Positions 30,619-40,896 are shown, counted from the stretch's first letter. The stretch is 64,000 nucleotides of DNA from Bifidobacterium sp. ESL0769 (GCF_029395495.1 NZ_CP113918.1:1426001-1490000), one strand, 5' to 3'. Numbers and translations are program-made. The notes: generated from the letters alone by a model not told the origin.

Positions 30619-31905
30619 ATGACGAAATCATCAAAAATAAGTATTGACTGGCAGGCGCCAAAACGCAAGTTTCCAAAATATTCGGCAGTGATATTCGCTT
30701 TGGGATTCGTTTTTCTGCTTCCCGATTCGGCTTATGTGGGTCACTTCGTGCTTATGGTCCTACAGCCGATACTCATTGCGCTGCTCTATGTTGCCATGCT
30801 CAAGGCACCAAAACTGTTCTGGCAACGTGCGGCTGCGCTGATTCTGATAGCGGTCTGCATCTGGTCGGCGCCGTATCTGCGCCACGGCGGACAACTGCTG
30901 ACCTACATCGTCATAGCCGAATTGTCGATCCTGTTCAATGCAGCATTCGGATACATCACCATCGTGCTTTCCGCAGCCGCCATGTGGATACTCTCCCCGA
31001 TACTCAATGATCTGCAAAGCCTGCATGTTCCGGATTTCATCGCCACATCAAACTACATATTGTTCGCCGGCATCCTCTTTATGGTCTACACCGTGCAATC
31101 AGAAAAACTGCAACGAGCCAACGACCAATTGCAAGAAAATATTGAGCAGATTGAATCGCTGACGCTCTCGCGTGAAAGAGCACGGATGGCCAGTGAAATG
31201 CACGATTCCATAGGCCAACAACTTACCGCGATACACTATGCTCATGAATCCGCGACCAATGCGACGCTCGCCGCCACCAGCCTGACCGAAGCAGAACAGG
31301 CAGCCATCAGCAAACCCATCACCAGAGCCGACGAGATTGCCGAGGGCGCCTTGTCCGAAGTCCGTCAAATGGCCCGTGCCCTGGATCCGGCGGCGTTCGG
31401 TCAAACGCTCACCAATGAGTCGATAGAAGCCATGGCACGCTCGTTCGGCCAAGCCGGACTTGAGATGCAGACCGACATCGCCGGAGAGGTCAGTCTGCTA
31501 GGAAGCGACGAACAGACGCTGCTGTTCCGCGCCTTGCAGGAGACACTGACCAATGCCGTACGTCATGCCCATGCCACCAAGGTGCGTCTCACCATCGCCG
31601 TCGGCGGTCATGAGACGACGTTGCGGGTCGAGGACGATGGGCCGGGCATCGATGCGGAAGATATCCATCACGGCTTCGGTCTCGCGGCGTTGCGCCAACG
31701 CATGGAGCAAATCGACGGAAACCTCAAGTTGGGGGAATCACAATCGCTTGGCGGGGCCAGCATCACGGTGACCATCCCGAAACCGAACAAGAAGGAACCA
31801 ACCAAACCATCATGGCCATTGAATTCGGATGTCACAGACCGTACTTCCCAGAAAAGTAGAGAAAATAACGCAACAACGCCCACGAAAGGAGCGAACAAGT
31901 CATGA
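30619..31905 (+). CDS. NarL-type sensor histidine kinase
   Basis: 428 residues from the ATG at 30619 (MTKSSKISIDW). Five to six hydrophobic segments form a membrane sensor without a large extracellular domain, then a HisKA_3 dimerisation box SEMHDSIGQQLTAIHY with phosphoacceptor His195, and a HATPase domain with ETLTNAVRHAHA, EDDGPGID and GFGLAALRQRMEQI. The stop overlaps the response regulator start by 4 nt (ATGA), so the two are co-translated. The downstream convergent ABC pair is a plausible target of the pathway, as is common for small-membrane-sensor systems responding to envelope stress or antimicrobial compounds. Confidence 0.88.
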   Translation: MTKSSKISIDWQAPKRKFPKYSAVIFALGFVFLLPDSAYVGHFVLMVLQPILIALLYVAMLKAPKLFWQRAAALILIAVCIWSAPYLRHGGQLLTYIVIAELSILFNAAFGYITIVLSAAAMWILSPILNDLQSLHVPDFIATSNYILFAGILFMVYTVQSEKLQRANDQLQENIEQIESLTLSRERARMASEMHDSIGQQLTAIHYAHESATNATLAATSLTEAEQAAISKPITRADEIAEGALSEVRQMARALDPAAFGQTLTNESIEAMARSFGQAGLEMQTDIAGEVSLLGSDEQTLLFRALQETLTNAVRHAHATKVRLTIAVGGHETTLRVEDDGPGIDAEDIHHGFGLAALRQRMEQIDGNLKLGESQSLGGASITVTIPKPNKKEPTKPSWPLNSDVTDRTSQKSRENNATTPTKGANKS

Positions 31906-32792
31906 GCGACGCCAACGAATCCCAAGTAACCACGCCCAACCAGCCCATTCACCTCCTTATCGTCGACGATCAGGAGCTTATCCTTACAGGACTCGCCGAA
32001 CTCGTCACCTATATGCCCGGCGTGGAAGTAACCGCACAATCGCAAAGCGGTCAGGCAGTGCTTGAGCTACCGGACAGCACCCTCAATTCAATCGACGTCG
32101 CACTAATCGACGCGCGCATGCCGCAGATGGGCGGCCCTGAGCTAATTGCACGATTGCATGACAAATGCCCTGACATCAAATGCATTCTGCTCACTGCGTT
32201 CGATGAGGATGACAATCTTATCAATTCTCTGAAAGCCGGCGCGGTCGGTTATCTGCTCAAGGACATCTCCACGGCTGATCTTGCCGACGCCATCCATCGC
32301 GCGGCCGCAGGAGGTCGAATCATCGGCGCGAGCGCCACCGCACACGCCATGCGTCTCATCTCGCAATCCGGCAATCATAACGATAAAAACAGCGAGAATG
32401 TGGCTTTTTCGGCCGACTCTGGCAAACAAGCCATAGACGAAAGAACCACGGGGAAGTCCGATATCTCCCCTTTCGGAATCACCCACGAATCCATATCCGG
32501 CAGAAACACCGATGAAAACAAAGAAGACAATGAAGACTTCTATATCACGGCAAGCAGCGCTTCCGATATCTCTCAGGCCAGTCCGGAAACCCGTGCCTTA
32601 CTTGCGGAGCTGACACCAAGAAACCAGCAGATCGCCCTGCTTATCGCCCAAGGCCACACCAATTCGGAAATCGCAGACCAGCTGTTTCTCTCGCCAGGAA
32701 CGGTGAAGAACCACGCCAGCCAAATCTTCGCCAGCCTCAACGTCCGCAACCGCACCGAACTGACCGCCATGCTCGGCGGCACCTTGGACTGA
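31902..32792 (+). CDS. LuxR/NarL-family response regulator
   Basis: Receiver domain (15-150) with LLIVDDQE, phosphoacceptor Asp70 in VALIDARMPQMGG, LLTAFDEDDN and the Lys in YLLKDIS; then a C-terminal LuxR helix-turn-helix (about 232-296) with TPRNQQIALLIAQGHTNSEIA and LSPGTVKNHASQIFASLNVR. Length 296 residues, about 80 more than usual, because the linker 155-230 is a long hydrophilic stretch. AAAGGAG precedes the ATG. It ends 9 nt from the convergent permease gene. Confidence 0.9.
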   Translation: MSDANESQVTTPNQPIHLLIVDDQELILTGLAELVTYMPGVEVTAQSQSGQAVLELPDSTLNSIDVALIDARMPQMGGPELIARLHDKCPDIKCILLTAFDEDDNLINSLKAGAVGYLLKDISTADLADAIHRAAAGGRIIGASATAHAMRLISQSGNHNDKNSENVAFSADSGKQAIDERTTGKSDISPFGITHESISGRNTDENKEDNEDFYITASSASDISQASPETRALLAELTPRNQQIALLIAQGHTNSEIADQLFLSPGTVKNHASQIFASLNVRNRTELTAMLGGTLD

Positions 32793-32801
32793 AACCGAGA
32801 C

Positions 32802-34844
32802 TCATCGGCCACTGTTCCGGACAACGCCACGATAAACCGAACGATACAGCAAACCACCGCAGCCGATGACAATCAGCAACGCAATCGCCATCATGCCTAG
32901 TTGCGGCCATGGCACATATACCCGCGCCGCATGCCAATAGCCGGCGAGCCTAGGCTGCTCGGTGAGATTGGCGGAAATGGCGACAGCCACCATCGAAAGC
33001 AGTCCTGCCGTACCGACCTCAATACCTGTACGAATACAGCCGGTTATAGCCCACTGTCGCTCGTTCATACCAATCATCCAAGCAGCTCTGACCTCGCGAC
33101 GGCGCGATTCCGCATCGTTGGCGACCACGGAGACCAAACCCACCACCGAAATGAGCAGAATCGGGTAGACGAAGAAATATACACCGACTCGGTTGCCACC
33201 CGCGGACTCGCGCTGAGACACCGCACCAAACGGCAGCTGGTCGATGACATCCGCAGTGTTTGAAACGCTCACAGAACCACCTTTATCTGACGCCAACATA
33301 CGGGCCTGGCCCGTACAGTCCTTATGAATGATTGCCATGCGGCTGCCATGATGGTTTTCCATTGGGTTAAGCGAACGAGGTACATAGAGATTGCCGGTCA
33401 TTCCGCCGCCCATTCGTATGACGGAAGTGACTTTGCTGCGATGCCAGTGACCGTCCGCTCCCGCTATGCAGACTGGTTGGCCGATTTTGCTTTCCCCCGC
33501 CGACACCACGCCATTGCGGGCATCCACGTCGCCTTGCCTCGCGCCGACCGGTATAAAATCCGAGAGCGAACCGCTATCGATGACCGAAGAGAGGCCTTCA
33601 CCCAACGGATAGCCTTCGGCCAGATCTTCCTTCATCTGTTTGTCGCAACCACCAGAATCGGAGTACAGATACCTCACCTGCGTGGTCGGCGACAGCACCA
33701 ATGCGCGGGAATCGGCTTTGGTTGCCACTGAGCGTAGATATTCGGTGCCGGCTTTCCCTGCCTGTTTGGTCTCCATCACCGACGTGCCATCGAAAATCGC
33801 GTGCAACGAGGTGCTGGCAGCATGGTCCTGGAAGGTCTGCAACCCATAGAAAAACACGAATACGGCCACGGCCACCACAGTGATGCTGAAAATCGACATG
33901 GATTTGAGCGCCGCCACATCACGCAGGGCGATGTCCGCCCACGAACGGCCGCGCAGCCGCTTGCTGATGCCACCGCCGATGGCACGCAGCAACGGTTTGG
34001 CCAGTCGGGCGATACCCCAACAGACCAAAATCGGCATCACACCGTTACCCATCTGTGCCGCATCGCTGTTGGAGCGTGAAGAGGCGATACCCCAGCCGAT
34101 ACCGACGACGAACATGGCCACGGTAATGAAGTTGCGGACAATATTGGAGAACCGGGTATATACACTCCGCCTTATCGTACGCTCCGGGACGGCGGAAAGC
34201 ACCAGTCGCGATTTACCGACCTTCCTGCCGGAAAAGTAAGCGGAAATCATCGCGCAAACCAAGGAAATCAGGACGGTCTGCCAAACCGCGTTAAAGAATC
34301 CAAAACCGGTGCGCTTGACCGCATCAGTGCCGATGAGTCTGAAGAGGAAGTAGAACAATGCGTTGCCCGGCACACCAAGTACGCACGCGCCAAGCGCAGA
34401 AATAAGAGCAATAGGCAACTGCACGCCGATCATTGCCCGAATCAGCCAACGAGGAGTGGCACCCATTATTCTCAAACGCATCAGGTCGTCCCACTTGGTG
34501 ATGAAGGCGTGGTCGGTGGTCGTCTTGTCAATCAGGACTGCGGCAACAACCATGAAGACCAGAAACGTCCCCAAGTCACCGGCCACACTGGGAACCGAGT
34601 TCACAGCCCATGCGAGCACGAATATCAGTGTCATCGCCGCCATGTTCGCTGCACCGTTGAGCAACTGCAAGCGTCTGTTGCCCCGCCAGAGCGAGGAGAC
34701 GATGTGCACGCCGGTCATTCTGACACTGTTTCGCGCCCCAGCCCCCGTAATGCCTGCGCCGCTCATGCCAACCGTATTACGTAGACCGACTTCGACATCC
34801 GTACGGTTCACATTCTTCATTCTCTCGGTTCTGGGCTTACTCAT
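32802..34844 (-). CDS. FtsX/MacB-type ABC transporter permease
   Basis: Membrane component of an ABC exporter or mechanotransmission system, 680 residues from the ATG at 34844 (MSKPRTERMKN), which overlaps the ATPase stop by 8 nt and has GGGAGG upstream. It shows two clusters of hydrophobic segments around an extracytoplasmic domain (about 370-560). The C-terminal FtsX-like segment has VVANDAESRRREVRAAWMIGMNERQW, and an ALRDVAALKS motif occurs mid-protein. The first cluster is preceded by a region resembling LRIMGATPRWLIRAMIGVQL. The pairing with a LolD/MacB-like ATPase and the adjacent two-component system suggests peptide or antibiotic resistance sensing or export. Confidence 0.85.
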   Translation of the reverse strand: MSKPRTERMKNVNRTDVEVGLRNTVGMSGAGITGAGARNSVRMTGVHIVSSLWRGNRRLQLLNGAANMAAMTLIFVLAWAVNSVPSVAGDLGTFLVFMVVAAVLIDKTTTDHAFITKWDDLMRLRIMGATPRWLIRAMIGVQLPIALISALGACVLGVPGNALFYFLFRLIGTDAVKRTGFGFFNAVWQTVLISLVCAMISAYFSGRKVGKSRLVLSAVPERTIRRSVYTRFSNIVRNFITVAMFVVGIGWGIASSRSNSDAAQMGNGVMPILVCWGIARLAKPLLRAIGGGISKRLRGRSWADIALRDVAALKSMSIFSITVVAVAVFVFFYGLQTFQDHAASTSLHAIFDGTSVMETKQAGKAGTEYLRSVATKADSRALVLSPTTQVRYLYSDSGGCDKQMKEDLAEGYPLGEGLSSVIDSGSLSDFIPVGARQGDVDARNGVVSAGESKIGQPVCIAGADGHWHRSKVTSVIRMGGGMTGNLYVPRSLNPMENHHGSRMAIIHKDCTGQARMLASDKGGSVSVSNTADVIDQLPFGAVSQRESAGGNRVGVYFFVYPILLISVVGLVSVVANDAESRRREVRAAWMIGMNERQWAITGCIRTGIEVGTAGLLSMVAVAISANLTEQPRLAGYWHAARVYVPWPQLGMMAIALLIVIGCGGLLYRSVYRGVVRNSGR

Positions 34845-35616
34845 CGCGGCCTCCCAGCAACAAATCCTCGATTTGCAGAGCGGAAAGCCCGTTGCCATAT
34901 TCGCGCACAATCTGACCATCAGCCATCAGCACCACACGATCGGCCGATGAAGCGACCACTGGGTCGTGCGTAACAATCAGCGCCGCCTTGAGTCCGGCCT
35001 GCATGGAAGCACGGATGGTTTCGATGACCTCATCGCGTGCCTTCGGGTCGAGGTTGCCGGTCGGCTCGTCGGCGAAGAGCACATCGGCACCAATAGCGAG
35101 CGCCCTGGCAATGGCGACTCGTTGCTGCTGTCCGCCGGAAAGACTGGTGACGGGTGTGTTCAGCGGTTTGTCGGCGAGACCGACGCATGCCAGAGCACGC
35201 AACATCTCGTCATCACCCATTCGCTCGCCGCGAATCGAGGCGGGCAATGCCACGTTCTCCCCTATGGTCAGGTTCTCAAGTAGCATGTAGTCCTGGAAAA
35301 TGAATGCGAAGCGCGAGGCACGCAGTTGGGCCAGTTTCTTCTCGCCAAGCTTGGCCAGCACCTTGCCATCGAATGTCACTGTGCCTCGGGTGGGCTTGTC
35401 CATTCCAGCCATCGCCCGCAGCAGCGACGACTTGCCGCAACCCGAAGGTCCGATAATCGCCACCGTCTCGCCTTCGCGAACCGTCAGGTCAATCGGCCCC
35501 AGCTTGAACCCAAAATCACGGACCAGACCTTCGGCCCGTAAAACCTCTTTGATTCTTGTCTGTTGTTGTATGGGATACGCCTGTGTTGCATAGCTTGTGA
35601 TGTTTTCGTTTTCCAT
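34837..35616 (-). CDS. LolD/MacB-type ABC transporter ATPase
   Basis: Nucleotide-binding subunit, 259 residues from the ATG at 35616 (MENENITSYATQ). The frame is open to 35709, and no clear ribosome site marks the start. Walker A GPSGCGKSS, Q-loop FIFQDYMLL, signature LSGGQQQRVAIARAL, Walker B VLFADEPTGNLD and H-loop IVTHDP are all intact. The DEPTGNLD form is typical of the MacB/LolD/FtsE family. It forms a translationally coupled pair with the permease gene. Confidence 0.93.
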   Translation of the reverse strand: MENENITSYATQAYPIQQQTRIKEVLRAEGLVRDFGFKLGPIDLTVREGETVAIIGPSGCGKSSLLRAMAGMDKPTRGTVTFDGKVLAKLGEKKLAQLRASRFAFIFQDYMLLENLTIGENVALPASIRGERMGDDEMLRALACVGLADKPLNTPVTSLSGGQQQRVAIARALAIGADVLFADEPTGNLDPKARDEVIETIRASMQAGLKAALIVTHDPVVASSADRVVLMADGQIVREYGNGLSALQIEDLLLGGRDE

Positions 35617-35842
35617 ATTTTTATCGTCACATATTTCAAGAGACCATGCCCCGTGCCGAAAGTCACTGTTTTCCCCTAGCTGTTTGAAAAATACCGAATT
35701 AAAAATCAACAGCCGATATGAAAATTGACACTATTCAAAAGAATCCGGATGAACAATATGGCAATCATATAAGTGCCAAAATATGGCGGAATTGCAATGG
35801 AAAACTTGAATCTGTGTCGCAAACAGACGATAAACTCAAAAC

Positions 35843-37102
35843 ATGGATTCGGACAACGAGACGCCCCAGAACGCTGATAACAACGACGCTTGGCAAACTG
35901 CCGAGACGTTTCCCGCTACGCTGCCCTTTGACCAACGCCTGAGCATGAACCAGAATTTGACCTTTGAATACACAGAGCCGGCGTTCGCTTCTGCAGGACT
36001 TGAGTGGTCTGACGAAAACCTGATGCGGCTGCACCTTTTCGATGCCGAGAAACAGGCTACAAACACCGCACTATTGCTTTCCGACCAATGCCCCTATCTC
36101 GTCAAATGCGCCGTGTTCGAAGGCGACACCAAGGCAAATCTGACCGAACGGCAAAACGTTTCTGGCTCCGCCTTGAACCAGATCGACGCCACGATGATGT
36201 TTCTGAACCGGCACAACCCCGACAACGCTTGGCCCGAAGCCGCACTGCGCGAATCGTTGGTCAACGCCGTTCTGCATCGCGATTACGACAAGAACGGTCC
36301 GATACTGATCAGCATCTTCGATTCGAGCATCGAAATCGTCTCACCCGGTGGTCTGGTCGACGGTTTCGAGGTCAATGACTTGCTCAATGGGGTCAGCGAG
36401 TCCCGCAATCCGTTGCTTGCCGACATATTCGAAGCCCTGCACTTGAGTGAGAACTACGGAACCGGTGTGCAACGCATCCTCGATGCCTACTCGCAGAGCC
36501 TTGCCAGCCCACAACTTCGCGTCGGCCCAGGTTCTGTAGCGATGATCCTGCCCAAGCCAGTACTCGATTCCGCTTGGCCGGAGTCGCGCGACAACGATGA
36601 GAATGAAGATAAATCGGGAAACGAAACAGAAAATCCTGGTAACGATAATCCGGACGTTGGTTCCGGCAAAGCCAAGCGCTATACGTTCCCTCTGGGCAGC
36701 CCGCACCTCTTCACCACGAACCCCACAGAAGCTCTTGTCGGAGGTCAAGTGCTTGCCGTAACTCCATTTTCGTCCGTGGTCTTCGCAAGCAACAAAGTCT
36801 GGCAGCTCCTCAATGGCAATGTCGATTCGAAAACATTGGCCGAGCTGCCCGATAGTGTCAAATCCCAATTGCGGCAATGGAGGACTGGTCTGGAAACGAA
36901 TCAATTCGAGATTGACACACTCGAGCAAATCACCAAACACCTATTGTCGGAGCGGAAAGAAGCCATGAGCCTCAAGCAAATCCAAACCGAATTGGGTACT
37001 GATTCCGGAGAAATCATCAATGCGCTTGAAAGCTTGACAGACAAAGGCGAATTGCAGAGCATCACAAGTGCCGGGACAACAAAATATTCATTGCCCTGCT
37101 AG
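35843..37102 (+). CDS. RecG-like HATPase_c_4 domain protein lacking the AlbA/Schlafen N-terminus
   Basis: 419 residues. The centre carries the HATPase_c_4 signature ALRESLVNAVLHRDYDKNGP, IVSPGGLVDG, SRNPLLADIFEALHLSENYGTGVQRI. Proteins of this family (COG2865) usually begin with an AlbA_2/Schlafen domain containing an ExxEFK motif; here about 100 residues are missing and the protein enters near TNTALLLSDQ. The C-terminal 70 residues look like a winged helix (LSERKEAMSLKQIQTELGTDSGEIINAL). It is probably a transcriptional regulator or stress protein. It is divergent from the ABC pair. Confidence 0.7.
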   Translation: MDSDNETPQNADNNDAWQTAETFPATLPFDQRLSMNQNLTFEYTEPAFASAGLEWSDENLMRLHLFDAEKQATNTALLLSDQCPYLVKCAVFEGDTKANLTERQNVSGSALNQIDATMMFLNRHNPDNAWPEAALRESLVNAVLHRDYDKNGPILISIFDSSIEIVSPGGLVDGFEVNDLLNGVSESRNPLLADIFEALHLSENYGTGVQRILDAYSQSLASPQLRVGPGSVAMILPKPVLDSAWPESRDNDENEDKSGNETENPGNDNPDVGSGKAKRYTFPLGSPHLFTTNPTEALVGGQVLAVTPFSSVVFASNKVWQLLNGNVDSKTLAELPDSVKSQLRQWRTGLETNQFEIDTLEQITKHLLSERKEAMSLKQIQTELGTDSGEIINALESLTDKGELQSITSAGTTKYSLPC

Positions 37103-37108
37103 GCGATT

Positions 37109-37120
37109 CTAATTAATTAG
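37109..37120. repeat. 12-bp palindrome between convergent genes
   Basis: CTAATTAATTAG is a perfect self-complementary palindrome just after the HATPase gene and before the convergent permease stop. It could be a protein site or part of a weak terminator. Confidence 0.4.
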
Positions 37121-37181
37121 TGAATAATCAGTGCTTCCGGCAAAACCGGTAAAGAGACTTTTGAAACTGAGAATATTTTAA

Positions 37182-38375
37182 TCAGTTGATAATCAGCGCC
37201 AGACCGAGCAAGACTGCCAAAAACAGCACGTTGACAACCGTATAGACCAGCAGATAACGGCCCTTCTTGTCGGGGTATTTGCGGGCGATTTGCTGATAGG
37301 AAATCAGCGACGCCATCGAGGCAATCAGCGTGCCCAGCCCGCCCAGGTTCGTGCCGATGATCAACTCGCGCCACTGGCTGCAAAAGCCAGAAAGCAGGAT
37401 GGAAGTGGGCACGTTGCTGATGAGCTGGCTCGAGGCGACGGCGACTTCCATCGGGTGTTGGTTGACGATTGAGGCCACGAAATTTGAGAACTCCGGCACG
37501 CGGCGCATATTGCCGATGAAGATGAAGAACATCACGAAGGTCAGAGGCAGGGTCCAGTCAACCTTCAAGAACGCGCGACGGTCGCAGACCAGAAACGCGC
37601 CGAACACCAGCAGACACATCAGCCAAAGCGGAATCGAGCCGCCGACGGTAAAGATGCAGATGAGGAACAGGACGACGTAGACAATCGAACGCCAACCGCC
37701 GTAACCTGCGCCGTAATTGAGCACACGAACCTCGTCGGGCTGCTGCTCGCTTTGCGGGGCGAAAAGCGATTGCTCAATGCCTTTGCGCCCGAGACTTGCG
37801 AAATCAGCCTGACTGCTGCGACGACGGAACGCCACGAGAATGACGATAAGCAGCAAGATCGCAGACGCAAACGAAAACGGCCCCATTACTTCAAGAAACT
37901 CCGAAGTCGGCATCTTGGAGACGGATTTGAGATAAAGATTGTGCGCGTTGCCGACCGGCGTGAGCATGCTTCCGGTGTTGGCGCCGATGGTCATCAACGT
38001 GGCCACCAGAATGGCCTTGTCCTCCATTTTCGCCATCACCAAAACAGAAATCGCGAAAGGAATGAACGTGACCAAGGAGACGTCGTTGGTAATGAAAATC
38101 GCCGAGAAGAACGTCAGAGAGACCAGCGCGATCACCAACGCGCTCTCGGTATGCACGTGCTCGAGCAGCTTGGTGCCGATGATATGGAACACGCCGATGC
38201 GCTGGAAGCCACAGACCACGAGCATAAGGCAGACCAGCTGCGAGATGGTATTCAGGTGGATATAGCCAAGATACTGACGATCCGGTGGAACGATGAAACA
38301 CGAGATGATGGCGAGTATCGTCGCCACCACCAAAATGGTGTCGTTTTTCAGTTCCTTGACGATCCACTTGCGCAT
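37182..38375 (-). CDS. SLC13/ArsB-type (ion transporter superfamily) permease
   Basis: 397 residues with about 11 hydrophobic segments. ITNDVSLVTFIPFAI and GANTGSMLTPVGNAHNLYLKS match the two helical-hairpin signatures of the CitMHS/ArsB/DASS group, and QLISNVPTSILLSGF with TNLGGLGTLIASMASLIS forms the second repeat. I start at the ATG at 38375; the frame goes up to a TTG at 38390. The substrate is probably a dicarboxylate, citrate or other anion and cannot be fixed by eye. It is monocistronic. Confidence 0.8.
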   Translation of the reverse strand: MRKWIVKELKNDTILVVATILAIISCFIVPPDRQYLGYIHLNTISQLVCLMLVVCGFQRIGVFHIIGTKLLEHVHTESALVIALVSLTFFSAIFITNDVSLVTFIPFAISVLVMAKMEDKAILVATLMTIGANTGSMLTPVGNAHNLYLKSVSKMPTSEFLEVMGPFSFASAILLLIVILVAFRRRSSQADFASLGRKGIEQSLFAPQSEQQPDEVRVLNYGAGYGGWRSIVYVVLFLICIFTVGGSIPLWLMCLLVFGAFLVCDRRAFLKVDWTLPLTFVMFFIFIGNMRRVPEFSNFVASIVNQHPMEVAVASSQLISNVPTSILLSGFCSQWRELIIGTNLGGLGTLIASMASLISYQQIARKYPDKKGRYLLVYTVVNVLFLAVLLGLALIIN

Positions 38376-38787
38376 CAATACACCAGCCAAGCCGTCAATC
38401 GGAAATATACGACATCAATACTGCGTCTCATCGAAGCAGTCCAATCGGAAGGTGACATGCTCGCCCGACACACCCAAACGTCTCGATCATCCAGTTTCCC
38501 TATCCACACAAGGCCGACACAACGGTCAACGAAAAGGCATACCGGCAAGAAATTTGCCTTGCAGCAAGCGCTTATTCGTTCTCTTAATTCTTATTGTATG
38601 AGTATTTTGGAGCAGAAAAGTACGAAAAACCGGGCTTCCAGCGACCATTTTGAGTTGCAATACGAAAATCGAGAAGAAAATTCCTAGATTTTATTGGCCT
38701 CTTTTGAGGTAACGAAAAGCGACCGAATTCATCAAAAAAAGTTGTGGAAATTTACTGCGGCTTGTCGTGTCGCGAACAGTGCAATGC
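38376..38787. other. Gene-free interval between permease and dnaG
   Basis: About 410 bp that hold the permease promoter region (AT-rich around 38576-38620) and the 3' flank of dnaG. A run of seven A residues (38734-38740) gives a T run on the dnaG strand, without a clear stem before it. No gene is supported. Confidence 0.5.
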
Positions 38788-40896
38788 TCAGGCCACAGCA
38801 TTGCCGTAAACCTGCGCCTGCAAATCCTTTCTGGCGGCCTCCATATTGGTGATTTGCCCCAGAATCTTGATTTTCTCCTCGCCGTCGGGCATCTGCGCCA
38901 TCTTACGTTTTGCGGCGCCGATACGGCGCATGTAGCCTACATCGAGCAGTCGTGCGGTGAGTTCCGCAGCGTAGCGCTGCTCCTCTTGCGTGGGCGTGCG
39001 AAGCTGGGAAGCGGCGGAATTGGAAGGATCCGTACCATTGGCACCCGCTTGACCGGCATTAGCGCCGTTGGCATTGCCATTCTGGTCATCGCCACCTGGC
39101 AACGGCAGCGGCATGACGGCCAGCTCGTTGATGACCTGCTCAAGCATCGGACCGCCGGCCTTGGTGAGGTTGTGCATCCATAGCCCTTGCGGCGTACTGC
39201 TATCCGGCAACCCACCTGCTGCAGCGATTGCCTGAAAGAGTGTGCGGAACACCGGGGTCATGAAATCGGCGAGGGTGAGCTTGGCAAACGAGTTGACATC
39301 GATGGCTCGTGGCACCTGGATGAGCACGGCCATGAACTGCTGTTCGCAGATGAACACTGCATCGTCCACACGGAAATAGGCCTGATCGGAAGCATCACGG
39401 TGCTGCAAGGCCTTACGCGCAGCAGGATTCGCATACCGGTTTTCGTCACTGCGGTTACGCGATTCGAAACCGCCGCCCCGACGTTTGGGAGCGTAAGCAT
39501 CATCGTCGCGTACGTGCAGCTGCCGCCTGGCGTTGTTGACTTCACGGCGCATGATGTCAAGGTCCACGCCGATACGGCGGGTCGCTTTGCGAGTATAGAT
39601 ATCGAGCAGGGAACGGTCGCGAATCTGCGCGATCAGCGGGGCCGCAGCCTTCACCGCACCCATCTGGCCGGTGGTATACGACGTGTCGAAACGCGTGATG
39701 GCAGTGTCAATAACGAAATCATAAAGCGGCTTGGCATGTTCGATCAGCGAGCGCACCGCCTCGTTGCCTTGCTGGATACGCAGGTCGCAGGGGTCGAGAT
39801 TGTTGTCGGCAACGGCCACGAAGGTCTGGGAAAGGAACGCCGAATCCAGCCCGAAAGCGTGGATGGCGGCCTTCTGCCCCGCCGCGTCGCCATCGAAGGT
39901 GAAGACGATACGCGAGCTTAGGGATTGCCCTTCGACATTCAAAGGACCGACCAACTGAACGGCACCCAAGGAATCGTCGGAGATAAGGCGACGGATGATT
40001 TTGGCATGATCCTCGCCGAACGCGGTGCCGCAAGTGGCCACGGCCGTGTCGATACCGGCCAGATGGCAGGCCATCACGTCCGTATAGCCTTCGACGATGA
40101 CGGCCTGACGCTTCTTGACAATGCTGGACTTGGCAAGGTCGATGCCATAAAGCACCTGCGTCTTGCGGTAAAGCTGCGTGTCAGGAGTGTTGATGTACTT
40201 GGAGTTGATGTTGTCGTCGTCGTAAAGCTTGCGGGCGCCAAAACCGAGCGTACGCCCTGTGGAATCGCGAATCGGCCATGTGGCCCGGCCCCGGAAATAG
40301 TCGTAGATGCCACGTTGTCCCTGACGTGCAAGGCCGGCATCCAGCATCTCCTGCTGGGTGAAACCTTTGCCGGCCAGATGCCGGACAAGATTGTCCCAAC
40401 CCTTCGGAGCATAACCGCAACCGAAACGCTGGCAATCGACCTGACTGAAATTACGCCCGCCCAAAAGCTTTCGCGCCGCGAGCGCCTCAGGCGTCATGAT
40501 CTGGGAAACGAAGTAACGCTGCGCCTCCTCGTTTGCCTCAAGCAGACGGGCACGCTTGGAACCGTGATGTTCCTCCCGGCTGCCGTCGCTTTTCTCGTAA
40601 TGCAATTCGATATGGTATTTATCAGCCAGAAGCTCCACGGCCTCGCGGAAGTCGATGTTCTCCTTATGCTCCACGTAGCCGAACACGTCGCCACCGAGTC
40701 CGCAACCGAAGCAATGCCACACGCCGAGCGAAGGACGGACGCTGAAACTGGGGGTTTTCTCGTCATGGAACGGGCACAGGCCCATGAAAGTACCACTACC
40801 GTAAGGCTTGAGCGTCACCGTCGACGACACGATATCGTAAAGGTCCGCCGTGGCGCGCACTTTTTCCACGTCCTGTTTGAGAATCATTCCAGCCAT
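38788..40896 (-). CDS. dnaG: DNA primase
   Basis: Makes RNA primers at the replication fork. 702 residues. Zinc finger Cys41/His44 in CPFHDEKTPS and Cys62/Cys65 in HCFGC. The TOPRIM core has VIVEGYTDVMA (acidic residue) and VFTFDGDAAGQKAA. RFGCGYAPKGWDNL and GRATWPIRDSTGRTLGFGAR are typical of bacterial DnaG. The C-terminal region (about 480-700) is the helicase-binding part with a Gly/Asn-rich stretch. It lies 48 bp downstream of dgt on the same strand, the arrangement common in actinobacteria. Confidence 0.95.
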   Translation of the reverse strand: MAGMILKQDVEKVRATADLYDIVSSTVTLKPYGSGTFMGLCPFHDEKTPSFSVRPSLGVWHCFGCGLGGDVFGYVEHKENIDFREAVELLADKYHIELHYEKSDGSREEHHGSKRARLLEANEEAQRYFVSQIMTPEALAARKLLGGRNFSQVDCQRFGCGYAPKGWDNLVRHLAGKGFTQQEMLDAGLARQGQRGIYDYFRGRATWPIRDSTGRTLGFGARKLYDDDNINSKYINTPDTQLYRKTQVLYGIDLAKSSIVKKRQAVIVEGYTDVMACHLAGIDTAVATCGTAFGEDHAKIIRRLISDDSLGAVQLVGPLNVEGQSLSSRIVFTFDGDAAGQKAAIHAFGLDSAFLSQTFVAVADNNLDPCDLRIQQGNEAVRSLIEHAKPLYDFVIDTAITRFDTSYTTGQMGAVKAAAPLIAQIRDRSLLDIYTRKATRRIGVDLDIMRREVNNARRQLHVRDDDAYAPKRRGGGFESRNRSDENRYANPAARKALQHRDASDQAYFRVDDAVFICEQQFMAVLIQVPRAIDVNSFAKLTLADFMTPVFRTLFQAIAAAGGLPDSSTPQGLWMHNLTKAGGPMLEQVINELAVMPLPLPGGDDQNGNANGANAGQAGANGTDPSNSAASQLRTPTQEEQRYAAELTARLLDVGYMRRIGAAKRKMAQMPDGEEKIKILGQITNMEAARKDLQAQVYGNAVA

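Noticed and set aside
37752..38687. 311-codon plus-strand open frame opposite the SLC13-type permease
   Set aside because: It is the complement of a clear membrane transporter gene; the translation is rich in His, Arg, Asp and Glu without domain features.
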